Positions 29,276 through 38,355 of a DNA stretch of 64,000 nucleotides are shown here, in pieces. Below the pieces are notes generated by a model that was given only the letters and a program-made list of their open reading frames with translations, was not told where the DNA came from and searched no databases. Each line of letters opens with the position of its first letter. Position 1 is the first letter of the stretch. The position numbers and the translations under genes are program-made. The DNA is from Syntrophobacter fumaroxidans MPOB (GTDB lineage Bacteria > Desulfobacterota > Syntrophobacteria > Syntrophobacterales > Syntrophobacteraceae): the NCBI RefSeq assembly GCF_000014965.1, contig NC_008554.1:2220001-2284000 (forward strand), in the 5' to 3' direction.

Positions 29276-30688
29276 ATGAGGATGACGGACAGCGACTTTC
29301 GAATCGAACGGGACCTGATCGGCGAGTTGCCCGTCCCCATGGCGGAGCTTCACGGCATCCACACGGCCCGTGCAATGGAGAATTTCCCCCTGGCCGGCCG
29401 GCCCGTTCATCCTGCCCTGGTGCGTGCCTTCGGGGAGGTCAAGCTGGCCTGCGCCCGGACAAACCGAAGTCTCGGGGTCTGGAAGGACGAGCCTCGGAAA
29501 GCCGACGCCATTGAAACCGCCTGCGCGGAAATGGCCGAAGGGCGATTGACCGGTCACGTGGTGGTGGACCTGCTGCAGGGAGGCGCCGGCACCAGCACGA
29601 ACATGAACGTCAACGAAGTGCTCGCCAATCGCGCCCTCGGACTGCTGGGAGAACCGCATGGACGGTACGACCGGGTGTCGCCGCTGGACGACATCAACCT
29701 GCATCAGTCCACCAACGACACTTATCCGACGGCCCTGAAGCTCGCGGCCATTCGCGCGTTGAGGGACCTCGAAGCCCGCGTCCTCGAATTGCAGGAAGAA
29801 TTCCAGTCCCTGGAAAAACGCTTCGCGCATGTGGTCAAGGTGGGACGGACGCAGCTGCAGGACGCCGTGCTGACAACCCTCGGACGCGAGATGGGCGCCT
29901 ACGCCGAGGCATTCGGCCGGGACCGCTGGCGCATTTACAAGTGCGAAGAACGTCTGCGCGTGGTCAACCTGGGCGGGACGGCGATCGGCACGGGACTTGG
30001 CGCGCCGCGGGATTTCATCTTCCGGGTGACGGACGCCCTGCGCGCCAACACCGGCATTGGGTTCGCCCGGGCCGAAAACCTCGTGGAGGCCACGCAGAAC
30101 GCCGACGTCTTCGTCGAGGTCTCCGGCATCATGAAAGCTTGCGCCGCGACTTTGCTCAAGGTTTGCGGCGACCTGCGCCTCATGTCCTCCGGTCCGGAAA
30201 CCGGCCTGGCGGAGATCGCTCTGCCCGCGCGCCAGTCGGGATCGTCGATCATGCCGGGCAAGGTGAACCCGGTCATTCCCGAAGCGGCCAGCCAGGCTTC
30301 AATGCTCGTGTTCGGATATGACGCCGCGCTCACTATCGCCTGTGCATCGGGGAGCCTGGAATTGAATCCTTTCCTGCCGCTCGTGGCGGCGACCCTGCTG
30401 GACGGAGCCGACCTGCTGGCGCGAAGCTGCGACATGCTGCGCCGGCTGTGCGTTGCCGGGATCGAAGCCAACGAGGAACAATGCCGGAGCCGGGTGCGCA
30501 ATTCCACCGCGGCGGCCACGGCGTTGCTCCCGGTGCTGGGCTACGAAGGGGTGTGCGGGGTTGTCGAGCGCGCCCGCCGGGAGCGGCGGAGCGTGCGTGA
30601 AATCGTGTTGGACGAGAACATCCTGACCGCCGAGCGGTTCGAGGAACTGATCAGCCCGGAGGCCGTGTGCCGGCTGGGAACCTCTTGA
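29276..30688 (+). CDS. aspA: Aspartate ammonia-lyase family protein in the hyd operon
   Basis: 470 residues of the aspartase/fumarase superfamily. The signature SS-loop GSSIMPGKVNP starts at residue 322, and QGGAGTSTNMNVNEV, HQSTNDTYPT and VGRTQLQDAV are the other conserved blocks. Closest in pattern to aspartase (aspartate to fumarate plus ammonia). It sits between hydG and hydF, on the same strand with short gaps, so it is probably part of H-cluster assembly; a plausible role is local ammonia supply for the azadithiolate bridge (inference). Start at 29276 with GGGTGAAGGG before it; 29282 is an alternative. Confidence 0.85.
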   Translation: MRMTDSDFRIERDLIGELPVPMAELHGIHTARAMENFPLAGRPVHPALVRAFGEVKLACARTNRSLGVWKDEPRKADAIETACAEMAEGRLTGHVVVDLLQGGAGTSTNMNVNEVLANRALGLLGEPHGRYDRVSPLDDINLHQSTNDTYPTALKLAAIRALRDLEARVLELQEEFQSLEKRFAHVVKVGRTQLQDAVLTTLGREMGAYAEAFGRDRWRIYKCEERLRVVNLGGTAIGTGLGAPRDFIFRVTDALRANTGIGFARAENLVEATQNADVFVEVSGIMKACAATLLKVCGDLRLMSSGPETGLAEIALPARQSGSSIMPGKVNPVIPEAASQASMLVFGYDAALTIACASGSLELNPFLPLVAATLLDGADLLARSCDMLRRLCVAGIEANEEQCRSRVRNSTAAATALLPVLGYEGVCGVVERARRERRSVREIVLDENILTAERFEELISPEAVCRLGTS

Positions 30689-30710
30689 ACGAGGACGCCG
30701 CATCGTCGTG

Positions 30711-31976
30711 ATGAAGACACCCAAGAGCATGCGTTTGCACATCGGCATTTTCGGCCGCCGCAACGTCGGCAAGTCGAGCCTGCTCAACGCCGTGACAAGG
30801 CAGGAAGTGGCCATCGTTTCCGAGATCGCGGGCACGACCACCGACCCCGTGGAGAAACCGATGGAACTGTTGCCGCTCGGCCCCGTGTTGTTCATCGATA
30901 CGGCCGGCATCGATGACGAAGGGGCGCTCGGGGAATTGCGCGTGCGCAAGACACGCCAGGTATTCGACCGCACGGACCTTGGCGTGCTGGTGGCTGAAGC
31001 CGGCCTCTGGGGCGGATTCGAAGACCGGATGCTCGAAGAGCTGAGCGCTCACGGGATCCCCGTGGTGATCGTGCTGAACAAGAGCGACCTGGGGAAGCCC
31101 GATCCCGGCCTGCTACGGAAACTGGCGGATCGCAAGCTTCCGGCGGTTTCGCTGAGCGCCCGGTCCGGCGAGGGCATCCTGTCGTTCCGCCGGGCGCTGC
31201 TCGACAACGCCCCCGCCGACCTGATCGACAATCCCGCCATTGCGGGGGACCTCGTGGGACCCGGCGAAATGGCGATCCTGGTCATTCCCATCGACAAGGA
31301 GGCGCCCAAGGGTCGCCTCATTCTGCCGCAGGTACAGACCATTCGGGACCTGCTGGACAGCGATGCCTTTTGCCTCATGGTCAAGGAACGCGAATTGCGG
31401 CGAGCCCTCGATCGGTTGAACGCTCCGCCCCGACTGGTGATCACCGATTCGCAGGCGTTTCTCAAGGTCGCGGCCGACGTGCCGCCCGGCGTGCCGTTCA
31501 CCAGCTTTTCGATCCTGTTTTCGCGCTACAAGGGCGATCTGCTCACCCAGGTGCAGGGGGCGCTCGCCGTCGATCGGCTCAAGGCGGGGGATCGCGTGAT
31601 CGTCGCCGAAGCCTGCAGCCACCACCCCATCGGCGACGACATCGGCCGGGTCAAGATACCGCGCTGGCTGACCCAATACGTCGGCGGCAAGCTCGAATTC
31701 GATCACGTCCAGGGACACGATTTCCCGGAAGATCTGTCGCCTTACCGGCTCGTGATCCACTGCGGCGCCTGCATGTGGAACCGGCGGGAGATGCTCACCC
31801 GGATCCTGCACTGCCGGCAGGCGGGGGTCCCGATCACCAACTACGGCGTGGTGATCGCCTACAGCCTGGGGATCCTCGAACGCGCCCTGGAACCCTTTCC
31901 GGCGGCCCTCCGCGTCTATCGCGAGGCGAAGGGCGCCGCCCGCGGGCCAGGAGGAGACGGCGATGGCCGCCGATGA
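30711..31976 (+). CDS. hydF: [FeFe]-hydrogenase maturation GTPase HydF
   Basis: 421 residues. Scaffold GTPase that receives the 2Fe subcluster and delivers it to apo-hydrogenase. N-terminal G domain: GRRNVGKS (15-22), the switch Thr run GTTTDP, DTAG (63-66), NKSD (123-126). The C-terminal iron-sulfur motif CxHx45HCxxC is complete: C302, H304, H350, C351, C354. A middle dimerisation domain lies between. A GTG at 30708 directly precedes the ATG. hydE begins 14 bases before the hydF stop, so translation is coupled. Confidence 0.97.
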   Translation: MKTPKSMRLHIGIFGRRNVGKSSLLNAVTRQEVAIVSEIAGTTTDPVEKPMELLPLGPVLFIDTAGIDDEGALGELRVRKTRQVFDRTDLGVLVAEAGLWGGFEDRMLEELSAHGIPVVIVLNKSDLGKPDPGLLRKLADRKLPAVSLSARSGEGILSFRRALLDNAPADLIDNPAIAGDLVGPGEMAILVIPIDKEAPKGRLILPQVQTIRDLLDSDAFCLMVKERELRRALDRLNAPPRLVITDSQAFLKVAADVPPGVPFTSFSILFSRYKGDLLTQVQGALAVDRLKAGDRVIVAEACSHHPIGDDIGRVKIPRWLTQYVGGKLEFDHVQGHDFPEDLSPYRLVIHCGACMWNRREMLTRILHCRQAGVPITNYGVVIAYSLGILERALEPFPAALRVYREAKGAARGPGGDGDGRR

Positions 31977-33045
31977 TGACCGCGCACGGGTCCTGGCCTG
32001 GCTGCGGGAAGAAGACCCGCGGCGGCTGGAAGCCCTCTGGCGCATGGCCGATACAATCCGCCGGGAACACGTGGGCGACGCGGTGCATCTGCGCGGGCTG
32101 ATCGAAATAAGCGCCCACTGCGGGCGCCAGTGCTTCTATTGCGGCCTGAGGGCGGAAAACGCGCGCATCGAGCGCTACAGGATGCGCGCGGACGAAATCA
32201 TGGACACCGTGCGCGAAGCGGAGCGCCGCGGCTATGGGACGGTGGTCCTGCAATCGGGGGAAGATTTCGGGCTGACCCGATTCTGGGTCGAATCCCTCGT
32301 CGAACGGATAAAGCGCGAAACGGGGCTCGCGGTGACTCTGGGCCTCGGGGAGCGATCCGAAGCCGAGTTGGCGGCCTGGCGCCGGGCCGGCGCCGACCGC
32401 TACCTGCTGAAGTTCGAAACCTCGGACCGGGAGCTCTACCGGCAGATACATCCGCCGTTGCCGGGCCGCAGCTCGGAGCGCATCGCCATCCTCGGAACGC
32501 TCCGGACGCTCGGATACGAGACCGGCAGCGGGGTGATGGTCGGCATCCCCGGACAAAGCTATGCGAGCCTGGCTGAAGACATCCTGCTGTTTCGGGAGCT
32601 GGACCTGGACATGATCGGGATCGGCCCGTATCTGCCGCACCCGGACACTCCCATGGGTCGGGGCCAATGGCGGCCCGGCATCGCCGCGGAGGAGCAGGTG
32701 CCCAACTCGGAGCAAATGACCTGTAAGGTGATTGCCCTGGCAAGACTCACCTGCCCGGATGCGAACATTCCGAGCACCACGGCCCTGGCCACCCTGAACA
32801 GGGTCCGCGGAGTGGAGCTGGGCCTGATGCGGGGCGCCAACGTCTTCATGCCCAACCTCACGCCCCGCCGCTACCGGGTCAATTACCAGATTTATCCCGG
32901 CAAGGCCTATCTTGCCGACTCGGCTCCCGGTGCGCCCGGAATCGAAGATCGCATCAGACGAATGGGACGCATCATAGGGATGGGTCCCGGGAGGCGCGTC
33001 ATGCGCGTTCGGAGCTCTCCGGGCCTTAGAGCCTCACTGAGCTGA
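31963..33045 (+). CDS. hydE: [FeFe]-hydrogenase H-cluster maturase HydE
   Basis: 360 residues. Radical SAM/BATS enzyme that acts on the HydG product to build the diiron core before transfer to HydF. The cluster cysteines are C53-GRQ-C57-FY-C60. The barrel landmarks VVLQSGED, LKFETSDRELY, GVMVGIPGQ and the PNLTP/NYQIYPGKAYL region are typical. The optional second cluster found near the C-terminus of some HydE proteins is absent: no cysteines follow YPGKA. Paralogue of BioB in fold. Overlaps hydF. Confidence 0.96.
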   Translation: MAADDDRARVLAWLREEDPRRLEALWRMADTIRREHVGDAVHLRGLIEISAHCGRQCFYCGLRAENARIERYRMRADEIMDTVREAERRGYGTVVLQSGEDFGLTRFWVESLVERIKRETGLAVTLGLGERSEAELAAWRRAGADRYLLKFETSDRELYRQIHPPLPGRSSERIAILGTLRTLGYETGSGVMVGIPGQSYASLAEDILLFRELDLDMIGIGPYLPHPDTPMGRGQWRPGIAAEEQVPNSEQMTCKVIALARLTCPDANIPSTTALATLNRVRGVELGLMRGANVFMPNLTPRRYRVNYQIYPGKAYLADSAPGAPGIEDRIRRMGRIIGMGPGRRVMRVRSSPGLRASLS

Positions 33046-33062
33046 TTGAATGGAGATTCTTA

Positions 33063-33326
33063 ATGAGTGATACGAAGGAAACGGCCGAACTTGCGATCTG
33101 CATGGGAAGCTCATGCTTTTCGAGGGGAAACAAGCACAACATCAAGATCATCAAGGAATACATCGACCGCCACGGACTCTGCGGCCGGGTGGCGCTCAAG
33201 GGGCATCTGTGCGAAGGGCTCTGCAAGGACGGTCCGAACATCACGCTGAACGGCGAAGTCTTTCATTCCATCGATTCGGCTTCCATCAACGTGCTGCTTG
33301 AAGAGAACATCAGGAAGCAGGAATAG
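33063..33326 (+). CDS. Thioredoxin-fold [2Fe-2S] ferredoxin-like protein (NuoE-like)
   Basis: 87 residues. Four cysteines in the order C13-x4-C18 ... C50-x3-C54 match the thioredoxin-like [2Fe-2S] domain seen in NuoE/HydC and in small stand-alone proteins next to multi-subunit and sensory [FeFe] hydrogenases. Probably a soluble one-electron carrier for the hydrogenase encoded 10 bases downstream. It lacks the N-terminal helical part of NuoE. Lies 18 bases after hydE. Confidence 0.88.
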   Translation: MSDTKETAELAICMGSSCFSRGNKHNIKIIKEYIDRHGLCGRVALKGHLCEGLCKDGPNITLNGEVFHSIDSASINVLLEENIRKQE

Positions 33327-33335
33327 TGAACGACG

Positions 33336-35054
33336 ATGAACAATCATGCACCGATCATATTCACGGAAAGGACGGAGTGCCAGGACTGCTTCAAGTGCAT
33401 CCGGGAATGCCCCGTCAAGGCGATCAAGGTGGAAAACGCCTGTGCGGCCGTCATCCCTCAGCTGTGCGTGCTGTGCGGCCATTGCGTGGAGGTCTGTCCC
33501 AACGGGGCAAAACACGTTCGGGACGATCTCGAACAGGCTCGGCAGCTTCTCAAGGAGAAGGACCAGGTGTTTGCGTCCCTGGCCCCGTCATTTGTGAGCG
33601 AGTTTCCGGACATCCCGCCTTCGGCGATCATCCGGGCCTTGAAGAAGCTGGGGTTCGCCGGGGTTTCAGAAACCGCCCTGGGAGCCGAACGGGTTTCGGG
33701 CAGCGTTGCCGGGCAACTTCGGGACAAGACGCCGCGAGTGATCATCTCGACGGCTTGCCCGGTGGTGGTGAACTACCTGGGCAGGTACCACCCCCAGTAT
33801 GCCGAATGCCTGTCTCCCTACGTGTCACCCGTACTGGCCCACTGTGAGCTGCTGCGCGAAACCTACGGGCCGTCCATCGGCATCGTGTTTTTCAGCCCGT
33901 GCATCGCCAAGAAAGGGGAGGCCGACAACAATTCCCAGCTGCTCGACATCGCCTTGACCTTCGAGGACATGCGGCACTGGCTGCAGCTCGAACAAATCGC
34001 TTTCCAGCCGGGTCGCGGCGACGAGGAATCCTTTGTGCCGTATTCGGCCCAGGAAGGAGCGCTTTATCCCATCGACGGAGGGATGGTGGCGGGGGTAAAA
34101 GCCGGCTGCAGCGTGATGGAGGCCGAATGCATGTCTTTTTCGGGAATCCGCAACATCCAGAAGGCCATGGCCGATCTGAGCGACATGCGGCTCACTCATC
34201 CCATCTTCCTCGAGCTCCTGGCCTGCGAAGGCGGTTGCGTCAACGGCCCCAAGGCAAACCGGCGCAAAGGGACCATCCTGAAGCGCTCCCAGATCATCCA
34301 GTACGCCAGGTATCCCCAGGAGGAAATCCCACGGCCGCCCACTGCCCCTGTGTGGGGGGACGCACTGTATCCCGATCCGGTGCCCAGGCCCGAGTACAGC
34401 GACAAGATCCTGCGGCAGACCCTGCAGGCTGTCGGCAAGTACGGCCCGGAAGACGAGCTCAACTGCGGCGGCTGCGGCTACGACAATTGCCGGGAGTTCG
34501 CCCGGGCGCTGATCGACTGCAAGGCTGAGAAGGTCATGTGCGTCGCCTACATGCGCAAACTGGCCCAGAAAAAAACCAATGCCCTCATGGAGAAGACGCC
34601 GAGCGCCATCGTCCTCGTGGACGAGGAGCTCAAGATCATCGAATCCAATTACAACTTCGCGAAAATCATCGGCCCGGATGCCGAAAACCTCTACGATGAG
34701 CAGCCAGGGCTCGAAGGGATCTTCCTCCACGAGATCGCCCCGTTCTACTCACTTTTCAAAACCGTTCTCGAAAAGGGCGAGGACATCCTGAACCGCGATC
34801 TGCGCTACAAGAAATCGGTCCTGCACATCGATATCTTCTCCATCGAGCAGTACCGGGTGGTTTGCGGCATCTTCCAGGACATCACCAGCCCCACCATGCA
34901 CAAGGAAGCCATGATTCAGAAAGCCCAGGACGTCATCAAGAAGAACCTCGCCACCGTCCAGCAGATCGCTTACCTGCTGGGTGAAAACGCGGCGGAATCC
35001 GAAGTGATCCTCAATTCCATCATCCATTCCATGACATCGCCGGAGCTGGAATGA
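33336..35054 (+). CDS. Putative sensory [FeFe] hydrogenase with PAS domain (HydS-type)
   Basis: 572 residues. Order of domains: two [4Fe-4S] sites (C15/C18/C21/C25 and C44/C47/C50/C54), the H-cluster domain (about 75-330), a PF04060-type [4Fe-4S] domain (C377, C380, C385, C402), a PAS domain (about 420-520) and a C-terminal helix. H-cluster ligands are all there: C141 (STACP, L1), C189 (SPCIAKK, L2), C297 and C301 (LLACEGGC, L3). The proton-relay Cys before C141 is Ala140, and L2 and L3 depart from the catalytic consensus, so fast H2 turnover is unlikely. With the phosphatase encoded next, a sensor of H2 or redox state is the best reading. Not membrane-bound. Confidence 0.92.
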   Translation: MNNHAPIIFTERTECQDCFKCIRECPVKAIKVENACAAVIPQLCVLCGHCVEVCPNGAKHVRDDLEQARQLLKEKDQVFASLAPSFVSEFPDIPPSAIIRALKKLGFAGVSETALGAERVSGSVAGQLRDKTPRVIISTACPVVVNYLGRYHPQYAECLSPYVSPVLAHCELLRETYGPSIGIVFFSPCIAKKGEADNNSQLLDIALTFEDMRHWLQLEQIAFQPGRGDEESFVPYSAQEGALYPIDGGMVAGVKAGCSVMEAECMSFSGIRNIQKAMADLSDMRLTHPIFLELLACEGGCVNGPKANRRKGTILKRSQIIQYARYPQEEIPRPPTAPVWGDALYPDPVPRPEYSDKILRQTLQAVGKYGPEDELNCGGCGYDNCREFARALIDCKAEKVMCVAYMRKLAQKKTNALMEKTPSAIVLVDEELKIIESNYNFAKIIGPDAENLYDEQPGLEGIFLHEIAPFYSLFKTVLEKGEDILNRDLRYKKSVLHIDIFSIEQYRVVCGIFQDITSPTMHKEAMIQKAQDVIKKNLATVQQIAYLLGENAAESEVILNSIIHSMTSPELE

Positions 35055-36238
35055 TGAAACCGTTGCGGAATTTCTTCCTGGACATCGATTACTACCAGTA
35101 CTGCAAACACCGGCAGTACGTGGCGGGGGATGTTTTTCTGTCGCACAAGCTCAAGGAGGACAACCGCTTCATCGCGGTTCTCTCCGACGGGCTGGGCAGC
35201 GGGATCAAGGCGAGCGTTCTCGCCACCCTGACCGCGACCATGGCGCTCAAATACATCTCCAACTACGCGGACATCAGGGAAACCGCCGAAGTCATCATGG
35301 ACACGCTTCCCGTTTGCAGCGTGCGCAAGATCAGCTACTCCACCTTCACCATTGTCGACATCAACAGCTCGGGGCACGTGCGCGTGATCGAACACGGCAA
35401 CCCGGCCTACGTGCTGATGCGGCAAACCGAAAGCGTTCCCGTCGAGAAGACCCCGATCCAGCTCAAGAAGTGGCATGACCGGGAAGTGAGCTTCTCGGAA
35501 TTCAACGCGTGCATCGGGGACCGGATCCTCTATTTTTCCGACGGCGTTAGCCAGGCGGGCATGGGCCGCCCCGAGTATCCCCTTGGTTGGGGCAGGAAAA
35601 ACGTCATCCAGCAACTCAAGAAATGGATCAGCTGGGAGGACGACATTTCGTCGCGCGTCCTGGCCATGAAAACCGCCATTCGGGCACGGCAGATCGACGG
35701 CTACGAACCCAAGGACGACATCACCTGCGGGGTGATGTACCTGCGCCACCCCCGATCCCTGCTCGTCGTGACGGGCCCCCCCTACTCGGACACCAAGGAC
35801 ACGGAACTGGCCCAGATGGTGGAAGCCTTCGAAGGGCGCAAGGTGATCTGCGGAGGCACGACAGCATCGATCATCGGCCGGGAGCTCGACCGTGACATCG
35901 ACATGAACCTCGACAGCCTCGATCCCGACGTTCCCCCCTCTTCCATGATGGAAGGGATCGACCTCATCACGGAAGGCACCCTGACGCTCAGCAAGGTGGC
36001 CGACATCCTCGAACGGGGGCAGAAGCCCGAGCTGATGCGCGCCAACGCCGCGACCACCCTCGTGTCCAATCTGCTCGACAGCGACATCATCTTCTTCGTC
36101 GTGGGCACGCGCATCAACGAGGCGCACCAGGACCCGAATCTCCCCGTCGAGCTCGACATCCGCAGGAACATCATCAAGAAGATCACGAACCTGCTCGAAG
36201 AGAAATACCTGAAGGAAACCCACAAGCGGTTCATTTAG
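35051..36238 (+). CDS. SpoIIE-type serine phosphatase coupled to the sensory hydrogenase
   Basis: 395 residues. The N-terminal 230 residues are a PP2C/SpoIIE phosphatase domain with the metal-binding aspartates in AGDVF (D27), VLSDGLGSG (D46), YFSDGVSQ and PKDDIT. Such enzymes dephosphorylate STAS-type anti-sigma antagonists or similar targets. The last 160 residues (from LLVVTGPP, with ICGGTTASIIGRELDRDI) form an additional domain I do not recognise. The start codon overlaps the hydrogenase stop by four bases, so both are made together; the hydrogenase probably sets phosphatase activity. No STAS protein or anti-sigma kinase is in the window. Confidence 0.9.
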   Translation: MMKPLRNFFLDIDYYQYCKHRQYVAGDVFLSHKLKEDNRFIAVLSDGLGSGIKASVLATLTATMALKYISNYADIRETAEVIMDTLPVCSVRKISYSTFTIVDINSSGHVRVIEHGNPAYVLMRQTESVPVEKTPIQLKKWHDREVSFSEFNACIGDRILYFSDGVSQAGMGRPEYPLGWGRKNVIQQLKKWISWEDDISSRVLAMKTAIRARQIDGYEPKDDITCGVMYLRHPRSLLVVTGPPYSDTKDTELAQMVEAFEGRKVICGGTTASIIGRELDRDIDMNLDSLDPDVPPSSMMEGIDLITEGTLTLSKVADILERGQKPELMRANAATTLVSNLLDSDIIFFVVGTRINEAHQDPNLPVELDIRRNIIKKITNLLEEKYLKETHKRFI

Positions 36239-36604
36239 GAACTTCGCGCGATAGCCGGTACTGGTTGGTGGGGATGGTCGGCATCCGGTTTCGCCGGCCA
36301 CGTCTCCCTGGCCGCAGAGCGTGACCCGCGTTGCGTGCCTGGAACAGAGCGCGGTATTCCAGGCATGCCGGTGCGCAATCCCGGTGACTCCGAGACGCCG
36401 GCCTGACCGTGATGCTGCTTCCACAGTTTGTCCGCCGTGTCCCGTGCCCCTATCCTGCTTCCCGTCGCTCCGGGATCAGCCTTCCTGTATCCATAAACGG
36501 CCTGCGTCGAACCGCGGTCGCTTCGATCTCCTGCAGGCCATGTTCCGCGCGGCCGCTCGACCCTCGGCAAAATCATTCGAGACTGCGCGATAAACGCCGG
36601 AGGC
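36239..36604. other. Convergent intergenic region
   Basis: Between the phosphatase stop (plus) and the ankyrin protein stop (minus). It contains the inverted repeat at 36336-36365 and no recognisable gene. Confidence 0.4.
36336..36365. repeat. Perfect 9-bp inverted repeat
   Basis: Arms TGCCTGGAA/TTCCAGGCA separated by 12 bases. There is no T run on either strand. Its position between convergent genes suggests a transcription-ending or RNA-stabilising hairpin. Confidence 0.4.
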
Positions 36605-38092
36605 TCACCCGACGGGTTGCTTCGCTTTTGTTCCCGACGCCCGTTCTTTGAGTTGACCGACAATGGGATGTTCCGGCCCGAGTTCCTCGACGGCGATATC
36701 GACCGGCAATTTCCCGTCGTAGGCAACGATGTCCAGGCGGGCGCCGGCATCGATGAGCGGTTGAGCGCTATCCGGGTAGGCGTGCCACAAAGCGTCGTGC
36801 AGGGGCGTGTAGCCGTTCGCCGGTCCCTGGTAGTCCAGGTTGACGCCTTTTGCCTTCACGAGCAGGCGCGTGATTTCAGTGTGCCCGTTGTAAGTCGCCT
36901 TGTGCAGCGGAACCGCGCCGAACACCGGCTCGATCGCGTTCACGTCGGCGCCGCGCTCGATGAGTTCCCGCACGATGTCGACATGCCCCCGGAGCGATGC
37001 AATGAGCAATGGCGTGTGACCGTCCCAGAGCTTGCCGACGATGGGAAACCGCTCCTCCAGGTCGCCGCCCCTGGCGAGGGCGGTTCGCACCCCTTCGAGG
37101 TTCCCTTCCAGAACGGCCTGATTGACGCCGCCCGCGCACTGCCTGGAATCGTCGGACGCGCGCCTCTCCCGGACCATTTCCTTGATCCTGTTGAGAGCCG
37201 CAAGCCCGGCCTCCCCCTTGTTCACGTTGAGGGCGTACTCGATATGCCGATCGATGGTGAATCCGTAATGGGTGAGCACCTCGATCCGGGCGTCGTGCTT
37301 GAGGAGGAGGTCCACAATCGCGTCCGACTTGAACCAGATTGCCTCGAACAGAGGCGTGTGCCCCGTGCTCGCCGCCTGCAGGTCGATCCGGGCGCCGGCT
37401 TCGATGAGCGCTTTCACGGCCTCGAGGTGCCCCCCCTGGCAGGCCTTGTGCAAAGCGGAGGCGCCCGCGCGCCGATCCACCGCGTTCGGGTCCGCTCCGA
37501 ACCGGATCAACATCCGGACGAGGCCGGCATGCCCGCGCGCCGAGGCAATCATCAACGCGGTCAACCCACTCCTCTCGTCGCGGACGCCGGGATCCGCGCC
37601 GAACGGCAGGAGGTTCAAGGCCTCCCTCTCATCGCCTTTTTCCGCCGCCGCGATGAGCCGCGCGCGCAGATCCCCGCGAAACGGCACGATCCCCTTGACG
37701 GTGTCCCAGTAGGACGTCCAGAAGACTATCTTGCTGTCGCCCACCCGGAACCGCTGAATGAATTCGATGTCGTAGCACAACGCCGTGGCCTTGACTTCCG
37801 CGACCTCGTGCACGACTCCCAAAGCCTCGTCACCGTCGATGACGAGTTTGCGCAGCTCGAAACTCCGGACTTCCGCCCTTTCGGCCCAGACAGCGAATGT
37901 TTTCCGAACCGCCTCGATTCCACGGTATTCCCCCAGCCAGGGGATGATGTCGCTGAGACCCGCTTCGGGCGGGTTATTGATCCATACGACATCCTTATCG
38001 AGGCAACCCAGGGCTTCCTCTCCATGGCCCGACCGCAGAGCGCGAAACCACTGCTCCGCGACACTCCGAGTCGTATCGGACGACACTGTCAT
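36605..38092 (-). CDS. SnoaL-like domain plus ankyrin repeat protein
   Basis: 495 residues. Residues 1-130 are an NTF2/SnoaL-like domain (AEQWFRAL, DVVWINNPP, WLGEYRGIEAV). Then come two blocks of ankyrin repeats, at about 150-300 (GLTALMIASARGHAGLVRMLI, ASALHKACQGGHLEAVKALI, TPLFEAI) and 340-480 (TPLLIASLRGHVDIVRELI, VPLHKATYNGHTEITRLLV, TPLHDALWHAY). Cytosolic, without signal peptide. Ankyrins usually bind proteins; the SnoaL pocket could bind a small molecule. Its SnoaL domain is clearly paralogous to that of the next gene upstream. ATG 38092 has GAAGGAGGG upstream. Last gene of the minus-strand cluster. Confidence 0.85.
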   Translation of the reverse strand: MTVSSDTTRSVAEQWFRALRSGHGEEALGCLDKDVVWINNPPEAGLSDIIPWLGEYRGIEAVRKTFAVWAERAEVRSFELRKLVIDGDEALGVVHEVAEVKATALCYDIEFIQRFRVGDSKIVFWTSYWDTVKGIVPFRGDLRARLIAAAEKGDEREALNLLPFGADPGVRDERSGLTALMIASARGHAGLVRMLIRFGADPNAVDRRAGASALHKACQGGHLEAVKALIEAGARIDLQAASTGHTPLFEAIWFKSDAIVDLLLKHDARIEVLTHYGFTIDRHIEYALNVNKGEAGLAALNRIKEMVRERRASDDSRQCAGGVNQAVLEGNLEGVRTALARGGDLEERFPIVGKLWDGHTPLLIASLRGHVDIVRELIERGADVNAIEPVFGAVPLHKATYNGHTEITRLLVKAKGVNLDYQGPANGYTPLHDALWHAYPDSAQPLIDAGARLDIVAYDGKLPVDIAVEELGPEHPIVGQLKERASGTKAKQPVG

Positions 38093-38355
38093 TTGCCCGC
38101 TCCCTCCTTCAAGCAATTCCCGCCGCACGGGCGAGCCGCGGTCCGCCGCATGCATGAGGCCCCGCCACTGCGGGGCGCGCCTGCCGTCCCCATCTCCGGC
38201 GCTCCGCTCCAGGCCCCGCACGGTAACGTCTTCGCGCGGATTCCTTGTGCGGCGCGTCCCGCGCAGGAACCGGCCCGGTCGCGCGGACATTTCCCCCGGC
38301 AGGGAAATCAAGGCGTATTCCGGGCAGGAGCCGCCCGGATCCCGCAAGGAAGCGC

